From assembly GCF_003970385.1 (NCBI RefSeq), contig NZ_RXZH01000004.1:124001-188000 (forward strand): DNA of 64,000 nt, in the 5' to 3' direction. Position 1 is the first letter of the stretch, and every line of letters starts with the position of its first letter. Positions 27,592 to 35,824 of the stretch are shown piece by piece. Position numbers and translations under genes: made by a program. The notes beneath the pieces are model-generated. The model made no database searches. It was not told the DNA's origin and saw nothing but the letters and a program-made list of their open reading frames with translations. The DNA is from Vibrio aquaticus. GTDB taxonomy: Bacteria; Pseudomonadota; Gammaproteobacteria; Enterobacterales; Vibrionaceae.

Positions 27592-28821
27592 ATGGTGATG
27601 TCGATGTCTGAACTAACTATCAATACTGAATCGCTGCTTGAGCGCGTTTTTTACCCGATGACCAACGTGATTCAAAACTACGCATGGGGCAGCCCATCTT
27701 CGTTTACTCAATTGTTTGGTACTGCGAACAGCGCAGGTGAACCACAAGCCGAGATCTGGATGGGCGCTCACCCAAATGGTTGCTCAATGGTCGATACAGG
27801 CGCTGAGCAAACTAAACTCTCCAACCTAATCAGCCAAAATCTTAGCCTGTTCTTAAGTGACAAGATTGCTAGCCGCTTTGGTGAGCTGCCGTACCTGTTT
27901 AAAGTACTCGCCGCTGAAAAAGCACTCTCTATCCAAGTACACCCAAACAAACAACAAGCCGAACTTGGTTTTGAACACGAAGAGCAGCAAGGTATTCCGC
28001 TCTCTGCGAGTAACCGCAACTACAAGGATGCCAACCATAAGCCAGAGCTGGTCTACGCGTTAACCGAGTATACGGCGATGAATGGCTTTAGGCCGATTAG
28101 CGAGATCCTTGCTCATTTCAACTACCTAGATATTCCTGAACTTAACTCGCTTGTGAACGACTTATCGGGCGATCAAACCCCCAATGGCCTAGCGAGCTTT
28201 TTCGCTGGATTACTATCACTGCAAGGTGAACAGAAAGAAATGGCGATGATGATGCTGATCATGAAAGCCAAGCTGTCACCGACGCCACTGTTTAACCTGA
28301 TTACTGAGCTAGAAGAGCAATACCCGGGCGATGTGGGCTTGTTTGCTCCATTGATCCTTAACGTGATCGCCTTAAAACCCGGCCAAGCGATGTACTTAGA
28401 TGCCGAAACGCCTCACGCGTATATCAAAGGCACAGGGCTTGAGATCATGGCAAACTCTGACAACGTACTTCGCGCCGGACTCACGCCAAAATATATGGAT
28501 GTGAAAGAGCTGGTCTCTTGCACTCGTTTTAATGAAAAGCGTATTGATAGCTTGCTGTTAGAGCCGACTAAGGATAATGGCATGTTGGAATACCCTATTC
28601 CGGTCGAAGATTTTAAATTCGCCATTATTGAACACTCCGAGCAGCGAGAGATTGACACGCAAGGCGCAGAAATACTGCTGCCACTCGATGAAGCGATGAC
28701 CCTCACCCACATTTGTGGCGAGCAGTGCATCATCGAAAAAGGCCAATCGGTGTTTATTCCAGCTTTCGCTCAGCAGTACACCATTGACTGCACCGGTCGA
28801 GTCGCTCGCGCATACAGTTAA
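27592..28821 (+). CDS. manA: Mannose-6-phosphate isomerase, class I
   Basis: A zinc enzyme converting mannose-6-phosphate to fructose-6-phosphate. The 409-residue chain has the family signature near the start (MTNVIQNYAWGSP), metal ligands in IQVHPNKQQAE, and the type I PMI motif YLDAETPHAYIKGTGLEIMA later on. Placed directly after a PTS permease, it channels imported mannose into glycolysis. The start is uncertain: three in-frame ATGs (27592, 27598, 27604) follow the hairpin, and none has a strong ribosome site. The last, beginning MSELTINTES, is plausible. Confidence 0.93.
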   Translation: MVMSMSELTINTESLLERVFYPMTNVIQNYAWGSPSSFTQLFGTANSAGEPQAEIWMGAHPNGCSMVDTGAEQTKLSNLISQNLSLFLSDKIASRFGELPYLFKVLAAEKALSIQVHPNKQQAELGFEHEEQQGIPLSASNRNYKDANHKPELVYALTEYTAMNGFRPISEILAHFNYLDIPELNSLVNDLSGDQTPNGLASFFAGLLSLQGEQKEMAMMMLIMKAKLSPTPLFNLITELEEQYPGDVGLFAPLILNVIALKPGQAMYLDAETPHAYIKGTGLEIMANSDNVLRAGLTPKYMDVKELVSCTRFNEKRIDSLLLEPTKDNGMLEYPIPVEDFKFAIIEHSEQREIDTQGAEILLPLDEAMTLTHICGEQCIIEKGQSVFIPAFAQQYTIDCTGRVARAYS

Positions 28822-28863
28822 CAACGTGCTCCTGCCTTCCCCCAAGGTCAGCACTAACACAAT

Positions 28864-28887
28864 GCCCTGCTTATGCAGGGCTTTTTT
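28864..28887 (+). terminator. Terminator of manA
   Basis: GCCCTGC and GCAGGGC pair around TTAT and are followed by six T, 43 bases past the manA stop. Confidence 0.9.
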
Positions 28888-28943
28888 ATTTCTATCTAAG
28901 CTGTTGATTTAAATTTATTTTGTGAGCATCCGCACAAGTTAAA

Positions 28944-28959
28944 AATGACGTTTATCACA
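28944..28959. promoter_or_regulatory. Candidate CRP site upstream of the EIIA/EIICB genes
   Basis: AATGACGTTTATCACA matches TGTGA-N6-TCACA in eight of ten positions. It is located about 115 bases before the EIIA start. Confidence 0.4.
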
Positions 28960-29072
28960 CTTAAAATTAGCGGATACAAAAGTCTAGTAGTTGGATTTTT
29001 TTTACTATTTCCGAGTTTAGCGGCAAGGATTAAATTGACTCCATTGCATAAGCACTGATGAGTCAAAAATAG

Positions 29073-29513
29073 ATGATTACTGAACTAACAAACGTCAATT
29101 TAATTACTGGCAACCTTCAAGCAAATAATAAAAAAGAAGTGTTTGAAGAGCTTGCTCAAATGCTGCTAGACAACCAGTGCATTAATAATAAATCCGCATT
29201 CTTAGATGATATTGAAACGCGTGAATCCTTAAGCATTACCTCTATGGATGGCATTGCTTACCCACATGCGAAAAGCCAAGCCGTAACCAACCCTGCTATC
29301 GCCGTTGGCGTTAAGCGTGAAGGCATCGAATACGGCGATGAAGACGGTATCAAACCCACTCTATTTTTTATGATCGCCTCACCAGATAACGGCGCCGATC
29401 ACCATATTTATGTCCTTCAAGAACTGTTCGGAAAATTCAGCGAAGAGTTTATTGAAGAGATCCAAAACGCGAAAGACGAACAACAAATCCTTAATATTTT
29501 AATCAATTCATAA
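29073..29513 (+). CDS. Fructose-family PTS EIIA, single domain
   Basis: A 146-residue stand-alone EIIA with the same layout as the EIIA domains in the two large permeases nearby (opening MITELTNVNLITGNLQ; phospho-His in IAYPHAKS near 67). The segment FFMIASPDNGADHHIYVLQEL is nearly that of its paralogues, pointing to duplication within this cluster. The EIIC-EIIB gene follows after 12 bases, so the two make a complete enzyme II. Confidence 0.9.
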   Translation: MITELTNVNLITGNLQANNKKEVFEELAQMLLDNQCINNKSAFLDDIETRESLSITSMDGIAYPHAKSQAVTNPAIAVGVKREGIEYGDEDGIKPTLFFMIASPDNGADHHIYVLQELFGKFSEEFIEEIQNAKDEQQILNILINS

Positions 29514-29525
29514 GGCGTAGTAATT

Positions 29526-30923
29526 ATGAGTACCCTAACAGCTCAAGCTACTAACAATAGCGATTTTAAAAAACTACTCAGCACCATGAAAGGACACCTT
29601 TTATTCGGTACTTCTCATATGCTTCCATTTATTGTTGCGGGTGGTGTACTTCTGGCATTGGCGGTAATGGCATCAGGTAAAGGTGCGGTTCCGGCTGACG
29701 GCTTACTGGCGGATATTTCCAATATCGGTATTAAAGGCCTAGTGCTATTCCCTATCATCCTTGGCGGCTTCATTGGCTACTCTATCGCTGATAAACCAGC
29801 GCTTGCACCAGCGATGATCTCTTCTGGCATCATGGCGGATATGGGCGGCGGCTTCTTAGGCTGTATCGTGGCTGGCTTCATTGCCGGTGGCGTGGTATTC
29901 CAACTTAAGAAGATCCCACTTTCAGCTAACATGACGGCACTGGGCGCTTACTTCATCTACCCGCTTATCGGTACGCTGGTTTCTGCTGGTATCGTTCTTT
30001 GGGGTATCGGTGAGCCAATCAAACTGTTCATGGCGTCTATGAACGAGTTCCTAGCTTCAATGGCTGGCGCATCTAAAGTAGTACTAGGTGCGATTCTTGG
30101 TGGTATGACGGCGTTCGATATGGGCGGCCCTATCAACAAAGTAGCAACCCTATTTGCTCAAACTCAAGTAGACACTCAACCATGGTTAATGGGCGGTGTG
30201 GGCATCGCTATCTGTACGCCTCCTCTAGGTATGGCGCTAGCGACCTTCCTATTCAAGAAGAAGTTCACTAAGCAAGAACAAGAAGCAGGTAAAGCAGCCG
30301 CTATCATGGGTTCTATCGGTATCTCTGAAGGTGCGATTCCTTTTGCAGCGAACGACCCAATGCGCGTGCTTCCTTCAATCGTAGCAGGTGGTATCGTGGG
30401 CTGTGTGTTCGGCTTCCTGACTGACGTACTACTACATGCACCATGGGGCGGCCTAATCACAGCGCCTGTATCAAGCAACATCCCAATGTACGTGGTGGGT
30501 ATTGCGCTAGGCTCGCTAACGACTGCACTTATCGTAGGCTTCTGGAAACCAGTCGCTGAAGAGTCAGAAGAAGAAATCGAACCAGCAGCACCTGTACAAG
30601 CTCAAGCGGCTCCAGCAGCAGGCGAAGGCGAGTACGACGTTGTTGCAGTTACATGTTGCCCATCAGGCGTAGCGCACACATTCATGGCAGCGAAAGCGCT
30701 AGAGAAAGCAGGCGCAGCAGCAGGCATTAAGATTAAGGTAGAAACGCAAGGTCAAAACGGCATTCAGAACCGCATTACCGACCTAGATGTAGCTAACGCT
30801 AAACTGGTTATCTTGGCTCACGACATTCAAGTGAAAGATGCACAGCGCTTTACTAACGCGAACGTGGTTGAGTGTTCAACCAAAGAAGCAATGAAGAAAG
30901 CGGCTGAGCTCATCAACAGTTAG
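29526..30923 (+). CDS. Fructose-family PTS EIIC-EIIB
   Basis: A 465-residue permease. The EIIC part begins HLLFGTSHMLPFIVAGGVLL and closely resembles that of the A-C-B permease at 21.2-23.1 kb, including AFDMGGPINKVATLFAQTQ. An Ala/Glu/Pro-rich linker (about 345-370) leads to an EIIB with Cys in VTCCPSGVAHTFMAAKAL. AAGGCG precedes the ATG. It pairs with the EIIA just upstream. Together with the A-C-B protein it probably arose by duplication and splitting or fusion of the EIIA domain. The sugar is unknown. Confidence 0.9.
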   Translation: MSTLTAQATNNSDFKKLLSTMKGHLLFGTSHMLPFIVAGGVLLALAVMASGKGAVPADGLLADISNIGIKGLVLFPIILGGFIGYSIADKPALAPAMISSGIMADMGGGFLGCIVAGFIAGGVVFQLKKIPLSANMTALGAYFIYPLIGTLVSAGIVLWGIGEPIKLFMASMNEFLASMAGASKVVLGAILGGMTAFDMGGPINKVATLFAQTQVDTQPWLMGGVGIAICTPPLGMALATFLFKKKFTKQEQEAGKAAAIMGSIGISEGAIPFAANDPMRVLPSIVAGGIVGCVFGFLTDVLLHAPWGGLITAPVSSNIPMYVVGIALGSLTTALIVGFWKPVAEESEEEIEPAAPVQAQAAPAAGEGEYDVVAVTCCPSGVAHTFMAAKALEKAGAAAGIKIKVETQGQNGIQNRITDLDVANAKLVILAHDIQVKDAQRFTNANVVECSTKEAMKKAAELINS

Positions 30924-30958
30924 TCTCAATAAATTTAGTCGAAACCTCCCCCTAAACA

Positions 30959-30990
30959 AAAACGCCATCGCTCAAGGTGGCGTTATTTAT
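30959..30990 (+). terminator. Probable terminator after EIICB
   Basis: AACGCCA and TGGCGTT pair across a ten-base loop, followed by a weak T-rich tail (ATTTATTC). Confidence 0.5.
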
Positions 30991-31145
30991 TCTTTCACTG
31001 CAACCCTTAAATTTACCGACTATTTGAGATAAATAGACCAAGGTTTTGCGCAGCTCTTCAGCCACTTTACAATCTCTTGAATTCAACCTCTAGCGCCCAT
31101 CTCTACTATAATCCGTAGAACTAACAGGCGAGACAGGGGAAGTGT

Positions 31146-31907
31146 ATGAAGAGAAAAGCTGCTGTATTTCATGCTGTTTCATTCGTACTTTTTACCCACA
31201 GTGTCTATTCGCAAGATTGTGAAATGCTTAAAGTTGGAGGAGCCGATAAGTGGTTACCTATTACGTATATGCATCCTGAGACGAATCAACCTACTGGGAT
31301 TGCCAATGATTTTATTACCTTCATCGGTAGCGAGCTCGGTATCCCAGTTAAAATCGATTTAAAAACACCCTGGAAGCGCACTCTCGCAAAGACTAGAGTA
31401 GGTAAGACAGATCTTGTTAACGCGTTATATTGGACAGAAGAGCGCGCCTCCTATTATCAGTACTCAGCAGCCTATTTTACCAATGAGTCGCGCTTGTTTG
31501 TGCTCAAAGGAGATGAGTTCAAGTTTGAGTCCTTTGAGGATTTGAAGCACCTCACCGGAATGGCTTCTCTCGGTGCAAGCTTTGGTGATGAGTTCGATTC
31601 TTTTGCCAATCAAAACCAATTGGATATCTTTAGAGGAAAAAGTAAAGAACACAGTATAAAAATGTTGCTGGCGAAGCGAGTCGATTACTTTATTCAGGAC
31701 TATTTAGACGCCTCAATGTATCTTAAGCAACATAACCTCCAACATAAGATTGTTGCGCTGCCCTATCCTGTTTCTACCACGGATGTCTACTTCGGTATTT
31801 CTCGTTTATCCCCTTGCGCTGGCCTTGTCCCTCAAATTAATCAGCTGATCGATCACGCTAAGAAAGACGGCACACTGCAGCACATTGTAGATAGCTATAT
31901 CAAGTAA
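31146..31907 (+). CDS. Periplasmic solute-binding protein, SBP_bac_3 family
   Basis: A 253-residue protein with a signal peptide of about 22 residues (MKRKAAVFHAVSFVLFTHSVYS) and the two-lobed fold of amino-acid-binding proteins: WLPITYMHPETNQPTGIAND near the start, WKRTLAKTRVGKTDLV, and a closing helix (INQLIDHAKKDGTLQHIVDSY). No ABC permease or ATPase gene is near, and orphan proteins of this type are common in vibrios. It may feed a sensor or an unlinked transporter. AGGGGAAG precedes the ATG. The ligand is unknown. Confidence 0.82.
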   Translation: MKRKAAVFHAVSFVLFTHSVYSQDCEMLKVGGADKWLPITYMHPETNQPTGIANDFITFIGSELGIPVKIDLKTPWKRTLAKTRVGKTDLVNALYWTEERASYYQYSAAYFTNESRLFVLKGDEFKFESFEDLKHLTGMASLGASFGDEFDSFANQNQLDIFRGKSKEHSIKMLLAKRVDYFIQDYLDASMYLKQHNLQHKIVALPYPVSTTDVYFGISRLSPCAGLVPQINQLIDHAKKDGTLQHIVDSYIK

Positions 31908-32091
31908 AGTTTTATAGTTAGCTTTACATTCAGCGATTACCATCAAGTAATAGTTCACACTTGTTGCTAGGGAAAAATGACCAACTCTGCTAGTATCCGC
32001 CCCCTATTACTTTTAGGGCCAACGACCATCGTTTATCGATCTCGAAAGCCACCCAACCACCAGCTAGATAAGTAGAAACTAGGAGCTTATT

Positions 32092-32505
32092 ATGATGACT
32101 GATGAAGAAAGAATTGAACTGCAGCAAAACAACCCGTTGCACGGTCTGAAGCTAGAAACCATGCTGCAAGAGTTGGTCGATTTCTATGGTTGGGACATTC
32201 TTGATACCGCAATGCGCTTTAACTGCTTCAATACCAAGCCTACGATTGCGAGTAGCGTGAAATACCTTAAGAAAACGGAATGGGCGCGTGAAAAGCTAGA
32301 GAATTTTTATCTTTACCGCTTTAAGCGTATGCCTCGCGCATCAGCTGAAGAGTATGATCTGCCTCCTCGCGCTCGTACCTTCCCGCATGGTCTGAAACCA
32401 AAAGAACCGATGACTCTGACTGTTGACTCTATCTTGAAGTCTCAAGCAAAAGCGGCTTCAGCGCACAAAGCAAAATCATCACGTGGTCGAAACTTCCGCC
32501 GCTAG
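32092..32505 (+). CDS. VF530-family (DUF2132) DNA-binding protein
   Basis: A 137-residue protein whose first 75 residues form the VF530 domain: NNPLHGLKLETMLQELVDFY, WDILDTAMRFNCFNTKPTIA, then KTEWAREKLENFYLYRFKR. The family is named from a Vibrio fischeri protein and described as DNA-binding on structural grounds. The C-terminal 60 residues are basic and unstructured (ending SSRGRNFRR), which would suit nucleic-acid binding. Start with TAGGAG upstream; the second ATG is one codon further. Monocistronic with its own terminator. Confidence 0.85.
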   Translation: MMTDEERIELQQNNPLHGLKLETMLQELVDFYGWDILDTAMRFNCFNTKPTIASSVKYLKKTEWAREKLENFYLYRFKRMPRASAEEYDLPPRARTFPHGLKPKEPMTLTVDSILKSQAKAASAHKAKSSRGRNFRR

Positions 32506-32533
32506 TTAAATGCGCAAATCCGAATTGCTCACG

Positions 32534-32560
32534 AGCCAGGCAGTAATGTCTGGCTTTTTT
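32534..32560 (+). terminator. Terminator of the VF530 gene
   Basis: AGCCAGGCA and TGTCTGGCT pair around GTAA and are followed by a T run, 29 bases past the stop. Confidence 0.88.
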
Positions 32561-32645
32561 GTTTGATGTAACACATCCGTTAACTGCATTTTTGCTCTTA
32601 GTCTATGATTTAACTAAGACTAAACGGCACCGCCATCCCCAATAA

Positions 32646-32670
32646 ACAAAGAGGCATTCGAAAATGCCTC
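32646..32670 (-). terminator. Terminator of the lipoprotein gene
   Basis: GAGGCATT and AATGCCTC pair around CGAA; the minus-strand product continues TTTGTTT. Confidence 0.75.
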
Positions 32671-32690
32671 GGAACTAAAGCCACTTGAAC

Positions 32691-34268
32691 TTAGTGAACG
32701 GGAAAAGTGTTGTAGTAGTCGAAATTACTGACAACTGACGAGTATGGCGTACCACCTCCAACTTTGTAGAAGCACATCATGTTATTTGGATGATACATAA
32801 GAAGACCTGTATCACTGCCATATGCTTTTGCAATTCCAACACAGTAATCTGTAGCCTGTTGAAGTGTTTGTGTGCTGAGAGCAATCATACCATCGAAGCC
32901 GAACTCATCAGACCCATTTGGCTCTGCATTAGGTGCTCTCACTTTTTTGATTACTGCCCCTGCAGATTTAAGGCTATCTAAAGTCGTTTCTGAATTATAT
33001 GGAGCGTAACACTGAGTGTCTGATTGAACCCAAGCGTAGTGTGAATAGCCAGCGCCTTCAACTTGCGAGTAGCATTCGAACTCATTGTTAGCGGCACCAG
33101 TCGATGACCATTCAGAAGGCGATGTATCCCATAGGGCGCTGCCACCAAAGCTTGTCCACTCTCCGGAGGTCTGAACAAGCTGCTTTTGATTTTCAGTAGT
33201 GAATAGGTGCGACTCAGCCGAATTAGTTAACCCATCACAAATCTCATAACCATCCCATATCCCTTTAGCCGCAGTACAAACCGACTGGGCATCATAGGAG
33301 CCTGGAATTGGGCCAAATTGTGCATACGTCGTCAAACCGTCTGGAGTGACAGAGTAAGCCCAATGATTCCCTGTATCTTCAACGAAAGACGTAGAATGTT
33401 CTTGTGCAATAAAATCACTAACATCACTACCAGCGGTAAAAGTACAGCGATTGTCGCTCGCATTCCAATACCCAGAATGACCACCAACAACTCCGGTAAG
33501 ACATGAGGTTTCTGCGTCATAGGTTGGCACTGGCTTAATAGGCTCAATGACTATGGGCTCGCCAAAGAGAGGACCACCAAAGTTTGGGTCACCAATACCG
33601 ATTCCCCTATCTTTCGTTCCACCATATCTCACTTCAATGTGAGTATCTGCATCATGAAGAATCCCCTGATCAATCACATCTCCATCCACCGTTAACAGAG
33701 TAACCGTTGAATCATGAGACACATAGGTAAACCCGTAATCATAATCTACCATCGCATTTTTGGAGACATGATTCAGATCCTGACCATTTACAGAGATAAG
33801 ATTGACAGCATTTGAGTTTTCAACCGATACGTATTGCCAGTTACCATTCACTGCGGTCATCGATATGTCAGTGTCAGTTGCTGAAATATGTGTTGCTTTT
33901 TCAACGGTGTAGCAGTCACGCGTCGTGCTAGAAGTGTCTGACGGATGAGTGAGAGAAATATCAGCTGAACCACGAATAGTTAACTCGTAGTTTTCAAGAG
34001 GAAGAGTGACGAACTCTGAAAAATTATACTCTGCATCAGATACTTCAAGTAAGTAACCGTCAGTCGCAACTTTGTGTTGGAAACCAATTGAATCAGTTTG
34101 TGGCATACACGTATCACCAGAAAGTGACTTGATTACCAAACCATCACTGACTTGTTCTAACCCAATTGAAATTTTTACAGTACGCACATCTGGTGTGGTA
34201 TTAGAATCATCCGCGTTACAACCAGATAAAATCACTAGAGCAATTAGCGATACGACAGGCTTTTCCAT
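32691..34268 (-). CDS. Putative outer-membrane lipoprotein with Cys-containing repeats, function unknown
   Basis: A 525-residue protein I do not recognise. It starts with a lipoprotein signal (MEKPVVSLIALVILSGC); Cys17 would be lipidated and the following Asn favours the outer membrane. The C-terminal half has repeated units with paired cysteines: PTYDAETSC...YWNASDNRC, then GSYDAQSVCTAAKGIWDGYEIC, and further ones (ATDYCVGIAKAYG...NMMC). A proline/glycine-rich linker (GDPNFGGPLFGEPIVIEPIKP) separates them from the N-terminal half. I chose the ATG with GAGGAAG upstream; the frame extends eight codons further. It marks the start of the accessory region. Confidence 0.7.
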   Translation of the reverse strand: MEKPVVSLIALVILSGCNADDSNTTPDVRTVKISIGLEQVSDGLVIKSLSGDTCMPQTDSIGFQHKVATDGYLLEVSDAEYNFSEFVTLPLENYELTIRGSADISLTHPSDTSSTTRDCYTVEKATHISATDTDISMTAVNGNWQYVSVENSNAVNLISVNGQDLNHVSKNAMVDYDYGFTYVSHDSTVTLLTVDGDVIDQGILHDADTHIEVRYGGTKDRGIGIGDPNFGGPLFGEPIVIEPIKPVPTYDAETSCLTGVVGGHSGYWNASDNRCTFTAGSDVSDFIAQEHSTSFVEDTGNHWAYSVTPDGLTTYAQFGPIPGSYDAQSVCTAAKGIWDGYEICDGLTNSAESHLFTTENQKQLVQTSGEWTSFGGSALWDTSPSEWSSTGAANNEFECYSQVEGAGYSHYAWVQSDTQCYAPYNSETTLDSLKSAGAVIKKVRAPNAEPNGSDEFGFDGMIALSTQTLQQATDYCVGIAKAYGSDTGLLMYHPNNMMCFYKVGGGTPYSSVVSNFDYYNTFPVH

Positions 34269-34439
34269 TTGCTCTTCCTCTCTTAACATCATTTAACTCA
34301 ACGCTAACAGAATGACGTACCGTTTTCAAGCGTAGGTAACATTGTTTTTTCTGCCCAAAGAGCAGAGACGTTAACCAAACGAAATGCCTCTCAACGACTT
34401 GGAGATTCATTGGGATTACAGGGTTCTCTTGAAGAAGAA

Positions 34440-34625
34440 ATGACGAAGAACAAGCAGCACGTCATGATTGTAGATCTTGAAGATGCTCATAAGATTTTAC
34501 ATAACGTATGGTTTGAAGTTGGAAAAGATACTGCGGTTATTGCAGCCAGTATTAAGACCGATAAAGCGTGGTCCAACCAAGATTACGCCGACAGGAGTTA
34601 CTTTAGTGGATGTGAAATCGTCTAA
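34440..34625 (+). CDS. Small hypothetical ORF
   Basis: A 61-residue frame starting MTKNKQHVMIVDLEDAHK. The composition is protein-like (acidic, few rare residues), but there is no recognisable domain, and the upstream GAAGAAGAA is only a weak ribosome site. It could be a gene fragment left by rearrangement, given the hairpin with IS-like sequence right after it. Confidence 0.3.
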   Translation: MTKNKQHVMIVDLEDAHKILHNVWFEVGKDTAVIAASIKTDKAWSNQDYADRSYFSGCEIV

Positions 34626-34643
34626 TTGGACAGAAGCAGAGAG

Positions 34644-34670
34644 TGTAGTGGTCAACTAAAATTGGCCACA
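34644..34670. repeat. Inverted repeat resembling an insertion-sequence end
   Basis: GTGGTCAA and TTGGCCAC flank CTAAAA, embedded in TGTAGTGG...CCACA. This looks like a terminal repeat of some IS elements, but no transposase is present. It could be a plain hairpin. Confidence 0.25.
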
Positions 34671-34693
34671 TCCACAACGATGGATCTGTGACA

Positions 34694-35821
34694 TTAGAAC
34701 CCTTTAAACAATTCCCCACGATGGTAACCGAGGTAAGGCTTATTCTCTCGTCTGATGTTAAATGACATCCCTTCTCTAAGGCCCAGAACATCTGGCGTTT
34801 CTAGGTACTTTGAGATCATCACCTTACCGCCATCATCAAAGGATATAAACCCGAGATCGAACGCTTTATCCAAGTTCGCCACGAGCAGCAATCCGTTAAA
34901 CTTATCAAGCCTCTCTTCGTTGTTTGAACTGCGCCAAGGCTTAATATGAGAAGCAACCAGAAGCTGCGTATTACGATAGCCTGTTACCGCGCAACCACCC
35001 CACATATCCACCAGCCTCGAGCGAAATTGCCCCTGCCCCATTCGAGTGTTAACCAAGATCGTTTTTTCAGTTTCCGTCAGTTTTTTATCACTCATAACAT
35101 TACGAACATCGGCATTAATATCAATCTGGGACAAATCGATCAAAAATTGGTGGTAATGATCTAACGCTTCGCTATACATCCCTTTACCGCGTGAGTCCCG
35201 AATCTTAAACTCATTCAACTGCCTGACTCGCTCTTCATAACGAATAAACTGCTTATAAGATTTAACCTCGGTGAGTGGCTGTTCGAGTTCACCAATATCT
35301 GCAAGCCAATTGGAGATAGCGCCTTGGATATCCGCTACATATTTATTTGCAGTACTCTCTGACTTACCAATATCGAGCAGCCACTGGTGAAACAAAGATG
35401 GGAGATCAGCGAGATTAGCTACAAGCGCATCTTTCAACTCATTTGAAACAATAGGGCTATTCAGATAGTCAAACAGCTCCTGGTCTAAATAGACACATTC
35501 AATCGCTTTGGATGAATACCTTTTGGTGTTTGTCTCATCAAAACCAGCGTGATAACTCAGGTGCCAAAAGCCTTCACTTTTTAGGTAGTAGAACGGATTC
35601 TCTGGAGTGTTACGATCATTGCCTTGTGCGAAACTTTCAAAGTGATGGGTGAAGCGCTGTTTCAAAGGTTGGTTGAACTCAATCCTATTAGTAGAGATAT
35701 GGCCAGCTTGGATCAAATCCATTACCGTCAGCAACATGCATACCTTGTGAGGGCTTTTCTTACCACCAGCACTGTTCATATTCAGGTTCTGGAACTTTTC
35801 AACATAGAACTCAAGAGACAC
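34694..35821 (-). CDS. HNH endonuclease with possible modified-DNA-binding N-domain
   Basis: A 375-residue putative restriction nuclease. Residues 1 to about 100 (GGKKSPHKVCMLLTVMDLI, then TNRIEFNQPL and NPFYYLKSEGFWHLSY) resemble the DNA sulfur-binding domain of ScoMcrA-like type IV enzymes, as I remember it. A helical SAM-like segment follows (HQWLLDIGKSESTANKYVAD), similar to those in other restriction proteins. The HNH core is at about 272-325 (WGGCAVTGYRNTQLLVASHI, then KPWRSSNNEERLDKFNGLLL, then LDKAFDLG). The start is GTG, three bases after the stop of the methyltransferase gene, so the two are coupled. It could be a type IV-like enzyme or part of an undescribed two-gene defence unit. 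No cognate dnd genes are in the window. Confidence 0.8.
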   Translation of the reverse strand: MSLEFYVEKFQNLNMNSAGGKKSPHKVCMLLTVMDLIQAGHISTNRIEFNQPLKQRFTHHFESFAQGNDRNTPENPFYYLKSEGFWHLSYHAGFDETNTKRYSSKAIECVYLDQELFDYLNSPIVSNELKDALVANLADLPSLFHQWLLDIGKSESTANKYVADIQGAISNWLADIGELEQPLTEVKSYKQFIRYEERVRQLNEFKIRDSRGKGMYSEALDHYHQFLIDLSQIDINADVRNVMSDKKLTETEKTILVNTRMGQGQFRSRLVDMWGGCAVTGYRNTQLLVASHIKPWRSSNNEERLDKFNGLLLVANLDKAFDLGFISFDDGGKVMISKYLETPDVLGLREGMSFNIRRENKPYLGYHRGELFKGF

Positions 35822-35824
35822 GGC

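Larger units (their letters stand above)
34269..34693. other. Gene-poor stretch with a small ORF and an IS-end-like hairpin
   Basis: Between the lipoprotein start and the HNH gene stop lie 425 bases. They hold the lipoprotein promoter, one small ORF of doubtful reality, and the inverted repeat GTGGTCAA / TTGGCCAC at 34649. I see nothing else in it. Confidence 0.5.
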
